DNA from: Devriesea agamarum
Lineage (GTDB): Bacteria > Actinomycetota > Actinomycetes > Actinomycetales > Dermabacteraceae
Length of the DNA stretch: 64,000 bases
Reading direction: 5' to 3'
Assembly (NCBI RefSeq): GCF_900070355.1
Contig: NZ_LN849456.1
Span: forward strand, 2,480,001-2,544,000
The notes below the pieces were generated by a model. That model was not told the origin of the DNA. It was given only the letters and a program-made list of their open reading frames with translations, and made no database searches. Below, in pieces: positions 58,743 to 64,000 of the stretch. How positions within the stretch are numbered: position 1 is the stretch's first letter; every line of letters starts with the position of its first letter. The translations under genes were made by a program, and so were the position numbers.

Positions 58743-59471
58743 TCATGGGATGGCCTTCGGGTTCGGTAGGGGACTCGACATCGCAGCGATAAACACCTCG
58801 TCGAGATCATCGTCGGCCGATGCCTGATAGGCGGTGCGGAACTCCTGAACAGATCCGTGGAAAAGCGACGTGCCCTCACGCAAAAGAATGAGGTCATCAG
58901 TGACGGAGCTCAGATCCGCTAATGCATGGGAGGAGACGATAACGATTCGTTCCTGTCCGAGCTCGTGGATCATCGACAAAATGCTGCGACGCTGGATCGG
59001 GTCGAGATCGTTGGTCGGTTCATCTAGGAGGACGACCTGCGGGGAGTGTGCGATGGCGCAGCATATGGCGAGGCGTCGGATGGTGCCGCCCGAGAGCTTC
59101 CGGCAGGGCCGCTCCGCGTATTCTGCGAGGTCGAAACGTTCGAGGAGAGTTCGGGCCTGACCGATTGTGGCGTTTGACCTGTCCCTATGAAGCCAGGCGG
59201 TGTATCGCAGGACCTCGACGGGAGTGAGGTCGCGGGGCAGCGTGGGGTTTTGGGGCAGCATGCCGAGGTTTTCAGCCTGCAACGGCGCACCATTGAGGGT
59301 GATACGTCCCTTGGCTTTGCGAATCAGACCGGCTAAAGAATGCAGCAGCGTAGTTTTCCCTGCCCCATTCGGACCAGCTAGCAGAGTGACGCCGCATGTG
59401 ACGGTAAGTTTTGGTATCTCCAACGAGAAACCGGAGTAGGTGACGCTCACCTGCTCGAGCATGAGCCGCAT
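58743..59471 (-). CDS. ABC transporter ATP-binding protein
   Basis: 242 aa from ATG 59471 (a TTG at 59522 extends the frame by 17 codons; neither has a strong ribosome binding site). Walker A GPNGAGKTT (about 32-40), Q-loop LPQNPTL, signature KLSGGTIRRLAI, Walker B VVLLDEPTNDLDP, switch His in SSHA. The type is that of BcrA/CcmA-like ATPases in ABC-2 exporters. First gene of a three-gene unit. Confidence 0.88.
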   Translation of the reverse strand: MRLMLEQVSVTYSGFSLEIPKLTVTCGVTLLAGPNGAGKTTLLHSLAGLIRKAKGRITLNGAPLQAENLGMLPQNPTLPRDLTPVEVLRYTAWLHRDRSNATIGQARTLLERFDLAEYAERPCRKLSGGTIRRLAICCAIAHSPQVVLLDEPTNDLDPIQRRSILSMIHELGQERIVIVSSHALADLSSVTDDLILLREGTSLFHGSVQEFRTAYQASADDDLDEVFIAAMSSPLPNPKAIP

Positions 59472-59925
59472 CGTCTGCTCGAGCCGTATTGACGCAGTGG
59501 CAGGATGAGAGTTGGAAACCAACGGTACTCACCGCCCTCAGCCGACGGGTGATGTCAGGCGCTGGATGGCTGTCGGACGGGGCGTTTTGTAGCGGGCGCT
59601 CGCCGATATCAGCGTGGTTGTGCATCGGATAGCTCGCATCATTGGGGTCTCCGAACGGGATAAAGAAGGGATAGTTCAGGCGTCCTTCTCGCGACGATAT
59701 AGCCGCAGTATTGCCGAGGTCAAAGGGGGCGCGAACAGTGCCGCTGCCTTGGTGTGACCTCTTTTGCGTGCGTCATCAAAGCACCAAGAACCATCGAGGC
59801 CTGCTGCATTGTCAGATCGCGCACGGCACGTCGTCGAAAGATCCTCCTACCTCCACGTAAAACACTCCGCAGGGTAAAGCCGGTCGATGGATTAAAAGCT
59901 GGTCCGCCTGTGCAAAACTTGCGTC
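59472..59925. other. Intergenic region, no gene seen
   Basis: 454 bases between the divergent ABC operon and a small gene. Short frames occur on both strands, without ribosome binding sites. It presumably holds both promoters, which I cannot place. Confidence 0.5.
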
Positions 59926-60225
59926 ATGTATCCCATTGACGAGCCGCTCTCGCCCGCAGATATCGAACTTCTCGAACAGGCAGGGGTTACCGCACGTCTG
60001 CTCCGCCGGTTTCCTGTCGACGGACCGTTTACGCTTGATGAAGCGAAGGAGCTCACCAAATATGATGTCCCTGCTTTGCTTGCCATGCTGCGATCGGCAC
60101 CGGTTGACGAGCCCTTTGCGCCGGAACAAGTGATCGAAGCTGCCCGCAGAGGTACCTACCCTGAGGGGGCCTTCAACGATGACGGCCCAATATCCGCCGC
60201 AGAGTACATCGACCGATTGCGCTGA
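59926..60225 (+). CDS. Small acidic protein, unknown
   Basis: 99 aa, starting MYPIDEPLSPADIELLEQAG. Predicted mostly helical and acidic, without membrane segments. It contains two similar units, FPVDGPFTLDEA and APVDEPFAPEQV, suggesting a small internal duplication. No ribosome binding site is clear, but GC-rich third positions support coding. No family recognised. Confidence 0.55.
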   Translation: MYPIDEPLSPADIELLEQAGVTARLLRRFPVDGPFTLDEAKELTKYDVPALLAMLRSAPVDEPFAPEQVIEAARRGTYPEGAFNDDGPISAAEYIDRLR

Positions 60226-60332
60226 TTAGCCTTGCTGGGACTCGTGGGTGGCTGAGATGTCCTTGCTGACGGCACCAAGGGCATCTCAGGTTCGTCCTGC
60301 TAAGAACCGGTGGCGCTGCTTACGGATTTTGT

Positions 60333-60462
60333 GTACGACTTCCGGCCTAGCTCTGGCAGGGCAGGCCGATCAATTACGCCCTATGAGCCGCCGATGCCAA
60401 GGTTACGTACGACCTGCGGACCAGCTCCGGCACGTCGATCAACTGCGCCCTGTGCACCGCTG
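60333..60462 (+). repeat. Degenerate direct repeat of about 56-60 bp
   Basis: Copies at 60333-60392 and 60407-60462 share GTACGAC, GCTC-GGCA and CGATCAA-T-CGCCCT blocks in the same order. They occupy most of the gap 60226-60498, which shows no convincing gene. Confidence 0.6.
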
Positions 60463-60498
60463 CTCCTAAAACTGACGCATTGGCTGTCATTGATTGAG

Positions 60499-60747
60499 TT
60501 ATCGCGACGGTGAGCGCCGCCGGTTACTTTTCTGCCTATCTCCTCGAATCGCAGCCGCGATGATAACCACGAAGGCCACTGTTAACGGAATCCACAGCGA
60601 AACCAAGACATCGCCCAGACTCCTGTCGGTGATGGCGGAATATAACCAGACCGCGCCTCCCGCGAGCAGTAAGAAGACAGCCACGGTGGTAACTAGGCGA
60701 AATACCAGGTCTTGGAGGCTAGAGGAGGTCGTCGGCCGCATCTTCAC
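60499..60747 (-). CDS. Small two-segment membrane protein
   Basis: 82 aa from GTG 60747, with AAAGGA 7 bases upstream. Two hydrophobic segments (about 15-37 and 45-66) and a basic RRRSPSR tail. It lies 32 bases after the DeoR stop on the same strand, so it may be in its transcription unit. No family recognised. Confidence 0.6.
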   Translation of the reverse strand: MKMRPTTSSSLQDLVFRLVTTVAVFLLLAGGAVWLYSAITDRSLGDVLVSLWIPLTVAFVVIIAAAIRGDRQKSNRRRSPSR

Positions 60748-60779
60748 GGGGTAGTCCTTTCCGTATCAGCTATGTGTTT

Positions 60780-61538
60780 TTAGTCGGCGATATGAACTAT
60801 GACCCCGGCGGTGCGGAATTCGTCGAGCGCAGATTCGGGGGCGTCGGCGGTGGTGACGAGGTCGTTAATGTCGTCGAGGTCGGCGAAGCGGAAGCTTGAG
60901 GTGCGGGAAAGTTTGTCGCCGGTCGCAGCCAAAATCACGTGGGCCGAGGAGGCGATGATTGCTTGTTTGACTTTTGCGTCTTCGTGGGTGGTGACCGTGA
61001 GGCCGTTGCTTGGGGTGGCGGAACAGGTTCCGATAATGGCGACGTCGGCCCGGAAGTCCTTGAGTGCGGCGATGGATTCGCTGGCGGTGGTGCGCAGGCT
61101 CCCGGGTTTGATCTGTCCGCCGGGGGTTATGACGGTGGCGGCCTCTGATTCGCCGAGGGGAACGGCTGAGCGCAGGGAGAGGCAAAGTGCGGTCAGGGGT
61201 TTGCCGACGAGTGCGTGCGCGATCGCGACGGTGGTGGAGCCGTTGTCGAGGATGATCGACATGTCGTCGTGGATGAGGGAGGCGACGAGGCGAGCGATTG
61301 ACTCTTTGTCGTCCGCGTGTTCTGCGGCGCGTAAGGCGTATGGCTGCGGGGTTCCGCGCAAATTGACAGCTACTGCCCCTCCGTGGATGCGGCGCAGCAG
61401 GCCGTGACCTGCGAGGTCGGCGAGGTCTCGGCGGATGGTGATTGCGGAGGCGCCGGTGAGCTGGACTAGTGCGTCGACTGATACGGGTTGTGTACCCAAC
61501 GCGCGAATGATCGTCTTATGTCGAGATGACCGTTGCAT
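60780..61538 (-). CDS. DeoR-family transcriptional regulator
   Basis: 252 aa. The DeoR winged helix is at about 5-57 (LVQLTGASAITIRRDLADLA then LRRIHGGA), followed by a sugar-phosphate-isomerase-like sensor domain (ILDNGSTTVAIAHAL, IGTCSA). DeoR proteins usually repress sugar or nucleoside genes and sense phosphorylated sugars. No such metabolic gene lies next to it. A perfect inverted repeat abuts its start. Confidence 0.9.
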   Translation of the reverse strand: MQRSSRHKTIIRALGTQPVSVDALVQLTGASAITIRRDLADLAGHGLLRRIHGGAVAVNLRGTPQPYALRAAEHADDKESIARLVASLIHDDMSIILDNGSTTVAIAHALVGKPLTALCLSLRSAVPLGESEAATVITPGGQIKPGSLRTTASESIAALKDFRADVAIIGTCSATPSNGLTVTTHEDAKVKQAIIASSAHVILAATGDKLSRTSSFRFADLDDINDLVTTADAPESALDEFRTAGVIVHIAD

Positions 61539-61554
61539 ATGATCATTTGATCAT
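61539..61554 (-). promoter_or_regulatory. Operator-like inverted repeat at the DeoR gene start
   Basis: ATGATCA-TT-TGATCAT, perfect 7-bp arms, directly before the start codon at 61538. It overlaps the place of the ribosome binding site and would suit autorepression by the DeoR protein. Confidence 0.65.
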
Positions 61555-61658
61555 CAACAGTAGCCGCATGACAACCATCATCAGCAATCTATGGCACCTA
61601 TTTGTCACGCGTGGACTGCGGATTACCGGCGCAATGACCGCACAGCTCGACCTCGACC

Positions 61659-61829
61659 GGCTAGATTTCGCCGACCCCGACTAGAGACAGATCGACCCCG
61701 GTTAGGCCCGAGTCAAGCCCGACTGGGTGCGAGCCGAATCCAACTACGGGTAGGCCGAGCCCGACCGGATGCACGCCGACCCCGACTGGATGCACGCCAA
61801 CCCCGACAAGGTCAGGCCGACCCCGGCTA
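61659..61829. repeat. Tandem array of degenerate 21-bp repeats after purQ
   Basis: Eight units with a steady period of 21 (from 61683-61703 through 61809-61829, plus a longer first unit at 61659), each ending in a form of GCCGACCCCGACT. Units 61767-61787 and 61788-61808 differ at two positions. The array ends 12 bases before the purQ stop. The rest of the gap 61555-61841 holds nothing I can name. Confidence 0.85.
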
Positions 61830-61841
61830 AGGGTAGTCAGC

Positions 61842-62567
61842 CTAGGCCGCGAACGCCGAGATGACCGAGGTAAAAAATGCCAGGCCATCGGTTCCAGTGC
61901 GAGTGCCCTGCCCGGGCTCGTCAGGACCGAAACCGACCTCGACGGCATGCTCCGGATGCGGCATCAACCCGACCACATTGCCTGCGGCATTCGTAATCCC
62001 CGCGATGTCACGCACGGAGCCGTTGGGATTCACCTCGGTACCCGCCGGGCCACCCACCGCCCCCGACACGTAACGGAAGACGATCCGTCCCTCAGCCTCC
62101 AGCTCATCAGCGGTGCGCTGGTCGCACACAAACTGGCCATCCTGGTTCTTCAGCGGAATCCGAATCACCTGACCGGCCTCGAAATCAGAGGTCCATGCCG
62201 TCCGGTTGTTCTCCACGCGCAACGGCTGGTCGCGGCAGATGAAGGTGCGGTGAGCATTCTTGATCATGGCGCCAGGCAGCAGATGCGTTTCGGTGAGAAT
62301 TTGAAATCCGTTACAGATCCCGAGCACCGGCATTCCGCCGCGGGCCGCATCGGCCACCGTTTCCATGACCGGAGCAAACCGACTGATCGCTCCGGCGCGC
62401 AAATAGTCGCCGTAAGAGAATCCGCCGGGAAGAACCACCGCATCGACGCCATGCAGATTGCCGTCGGCATGCCACAGCGACACCGGCTGCGCCCCGGCCA
62501 CACGAATCGCGCGCAACGCATCCCGATCATCCAGGGATCCGGGGAACGTGACGACGCCGATCCGCAT
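61842..62567 (-). CDS. purQ: Phosphoribosylformylglycinamidine synthase subunit PurQ (glutaminase)
   Basis: 241 aa class I glutamine amidotransferase. The nucleophile Cys85 lies in LGICNGFQ, and the His/Glu pair is in [10 protein letters not shown]. It supplies ammonia to PurL. The ATG overlaps the purS stop by one base. Confidence 0.96.
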   Translation of the reverse strand: MRIGVVTFPGSLDDRDALRAIRVAGAQPVSLWHADGNLHGVDAVVLPGGFSYGDYLRAGAISRFAPVMETVADAARGGMPVLGICNGFQILTETHLLPGAMIKNAHRTFICRDQPLRVENNRTAWTSDFEAGQVIRIPLKNQDGQFVCDQRTADELEAEGRIVFRYVSGAVGGPAGTEVNPNGSVRDIAGITNAAGNVVGLMPHPEHAVEVGFGPDEPGQGTRTGTDGLAFFTSVISAFAA

Positions 62568-62824
62568 CAGGCGTCCTTCTCTGCGGCGCGAACGGACACC
62601 ACATCTTCGATGACCGGGTTGGACAAAAGAATTCGGGCGGCCTCAGCGGCGCGGGCCAGGACCTCCTCGGTCACCTCGCCCTCCACCTCAAGCTCGAAGC
62701 GCTTACCTTGGCGCACACCGGTAAATCCGTGCAGTCCAAGCCGGGGCAGCGCCCCGGCGACCGCCTTACCTTGAGGGTCTAAAATCTCGGGCTTCGGCAT
62801 GACGTCGACGACAACGCGTCCCAT
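62567..62824 (-). CDS. purS: Phosphoribosylformylglycinamidine synthase subunit PurS
   Basis: 85 aa from ATG 62824 ([20 protein letters not shown]), with GAGGGAGAG upstream. The bridging subunit of the three-part FGAM synthetase. Its stop overlaps purQ, so the two are coupled. PurL lies 25 kb away. Confidence 0.95.
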   Translation of the reverse strand: MGRVVVDVMPKPEILDPQGKAVAGALPRLGLHGFTGVRQGKRFELEVEGEVTEEVLARAAEAARILLSNPVIEDVVSVRAAEKDA

Positions 62825-62857
62825 GTGCTCTCCCTCGGGGTCGGTGCGCGGGCGGCA

Positions 62858-62876
62858 GATGACGCGCACCATTCTA
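62858..62876 (-). promoter_or_regulatory. purS promoter-region motif shared with purL
   Basis: Minus strand TAGAAT followed by G-GTGCGCGTCATC, 17 of 19 identical with the motif before purL. A further GATGACGC (62896-62903) lies upstream, so the site may be double here. Confidence 0.6.
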
Positions 62877-62974
62877 GAGTGAAATGGCAGGTGGTGATGA
62901 CGCAGTCCGCTGTGGGCACTAGATTGGTAATACACCCCGAAGATGGGGGCTTACGACGAGGAAAAGGGCCTGCC

Positions 62975-63664
62975 GTGAAGATTCGCCATTACCGCCATTC
63001 GTGCATGAGTGTCAGCCTCGCCGGGAAACAGTTGCTCGTGGATCCAGGCAATTTCTCCGACCCCGTGGTCGGCAGCCTGACGGGCCTTTCTGCGGTGCTG
63101 CTTACCCATGGACATGCCGACCATGCTGACCCGGATCTCATTGACCGGGTGGTGCTGCGCAATCCGTCTGCCCGGCTATTAGCCGACCCTGAGACCGCTC
63201 GCACGCTTGGAAAAGCGGAGCGGAATATTGAGGCGCTTCCCCCGGGACACGAGGTGCACCTGCCTGGAGATATTCGCATTAACGCCATCGGCGGCCAGCA
63301 TGCGGTGATTCACTCCGATATCCCGCGGGTGGCCAACGTCGGTTTAGTAGTGACGGCACCGGGTGAACCCCGGTTGGGAATCACCGGTGACAGTCTCGAT
63401 GTGCTGTCCGAATGGACCGGGGTCGATGTTCTCGCCGCGCCGTTAATGGCCCCGTGGAGCAACCTATCCGAGACCATCGAGTTCGTGCGGGCAGCTCGTC
63501 CCAAGCGGTTTCTGCCGGTGCACGATGGTCTTTTGACACCGCAGGGTCGTGCGATGTACATGCGCCAGCTGATCGCCCACGCCCCGGCTGGAACCGAAAT
63601 CCTGGACTGGCCGACCTCTCAAACGGTCACCATTCGTTCTGACGTGGGTGGTATCGACTTCTAA
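62975..63664 (+). CDS. Metallo-beta-lactamase-fold hydrolase
   Basis: 229 aa from GTG 62975 (GAGGAAAAGGG upstream). The metal motif HGHADH is at residues 45-50, with later His and Asp ligands in GGQHAVIH, GITGDS and PVHDG. It resembles the UPF0173/L-ascorbate-6-phosphate-lactonase-like group. Divergent from purS; substrate unknown. Confidence 0.85.
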   Translation: MKIRHYRHSCMSVSLAGKQLLVDPGNFSDPVVGSLTGLSAVLLTHGHADHADPDLIDRVVLRNPSARLLADPETARTLGKAERNIEALPPGHEVHLPGDIRINAIGGQHAVIHSDIPRVANVGLVVTAPGEPRLGITGDSLDVLSEWTGVDVLAAPLMAPWSNLSETIEFVRAARPKRFLPVHDGLLTPQGRAMYMRQLIAHAPAGTEILDWPTSQTVTIRSDVGGIDF

Positions 63665-63704
63665 ACCGCATCGCCTGCGGTCTCACTGAGCGGGTGGGCC
63701 CAGC

Positions 63705-63748
63705 GTCGAGCCTCAGCTGAACTTGACGCTCGGCCATCGAGGCTCGAC
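63705..63748. terminator. Bidirectional terminator-like hairpin
   Basis: GTCGAGCCTC (63705-63714) pairs with GAGGCTCGAC (63739-63748), a 24-base loop, between the convergent hydrolase and purC. Confidence 0.55.
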
Positions 63749-63778
63749 TAGAGCCAGCTCCCGGTCAGAATCGCTTAA

Positions 63779-64000
63779 CTAGAACCGGGTTCCAGTCAAA
63801 CGCTCATACGCCTCAACGTAGCGGGCACGGGTGCGATCAACGACTTCGGATGGCAAGACCGGCGGGGCAGTATCGCTTCGCCGGTCCCAACCGGAGGCCG
63901 GACTATTCAGCCACGACCGCAGCACCTGCTTGTCCATGCTCGGCGGAGCAGACCCGACCCGATAATCGGCGCGGTCCCAAAACCGTGAGGAATCAGGCGT
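63779..64000 (-). CDS. purC: SAICAR synthetase, C-terminal part
   Basis: The last 73 codons and stop are present, the rest lies beyond the window. TPDSSRFWDRADYR, MDKQVLRSWL and the end RARYVEAYERLTGTRF are typical PurC C-terminal motifs. It joins aspartate to CAIR in purine synthesis. Same strand as purS-purQ. Confidence 0.93.
   Translation of the reverse strand, partial: TPDSSRFWDRADYRVGSAPPSMDKQVLRSWLNSPASGWDRRSDTAPPVLPSEVVDRTRARYVEAYERLTGTRF

Noticed and set aside
60248-60513. Overlapping plus frames of 67 and 73 codons
   Set aside because: They are produced by the degenerate direct repeat and have no ribosome binding site or resemblance.
61591-61830. 79-codon Arg/Pro-rich plus frame after purQ
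   Set aside because: It simply translates the 21-bp array and has no ribosome binding site. Described as a repeat instead.

Overview
The window is a 64-kb piece of a moderately GC-rich actinobacterial chromosome. The reasons are an actinobacterial-type rpsL-rpsG-fusA-tuf and S10-spc-alpha block, the four-cysteine S14, frequent GTG starts, high third-position GC in the housekeeping genes, and a locus matching the mycobacterial fadE5/fadA2/fabG4/htdX set. EF-Tu and general gene content suggest Micrococcales. I cannot name the genus from sequence alone.

Layout. 1-4052: 3' end of rpsL, then rpsG, fusA, tuf. 4279-5157: a stress-protein-like membrane gene on the opposite strand. 5745-11130: S10 operon, rpsJ to rpsQ. 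11131-18389: an AT-richer 7-kb interruption between rpsQ and rplN. It carries two ABC systems of bacteriocin/antibiotic immunity type, a small gene coupled to its neighbours at both ends, and long non-coding stretches. 18390-28935: rplN to rplO, secY-adk-map, infA-rpmJ-rpsM-rpsK-rpoA-rplQ, with no rpsD between rpsK and rpoA. 29469-34864: a small membrane protein, a secreted amidase with three SLH repeats, and a convergent glycosyltransferase/polysaccharide pyruvyltransferase fusion that could make the polymer bound by SLH domains. 35051-37465: purL.

37466-46110 is a clearly AT-rich island with a class III lanthipeptide cluster. It holds a three-domain synthetase (lyase-kinase-cyclase), a 37-aa precursor with two Ser-X2-Ser-X2-Cys motifs, an intrinsic terminator directly after the precursor, a half-size ABC exporter, a separate ABC ATPase/permease pair, and a membrane-anchored lipoprotein. 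The genes from the exporter onward overlap by 4 to 14 bases. This cluster is the most interesting item in the window.

46111-53009: fatty-acid beta-oxidation type locus (acyl-CoA dehydrogenase and TetR on the minus strand, thiolase, FabG4-like reductase and MaoC hydratase on the plus strand). 53019-56764: a pirin with long low-complexity tails and an RsmC/RlmG-like methyltransferase with several in-frame minisatellites. 56874-59471: an ABC transporter operon. 59926-61538: a small protein, a small membrane protein and a DeoR regulator with a perfect operator-like inverted repeat at its start. 61842-64000: purQ and purS, a metallo-hydrolase, and the 3' end of purC. purL and purS share a 19-base promoter-region motif (17 identities) although they lie 25 kb apart, which suggests common control of a purine gene set that has been separated.

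Other structure includes three kinds of degenerate tandem repeat just after genes (23-bp units after rplQ, 21-bp units after purQ, GCCACA hexamers inside a hairpin after tuf). I saw no tRNA, rRNA, CRISPR array, transposase or integrase.
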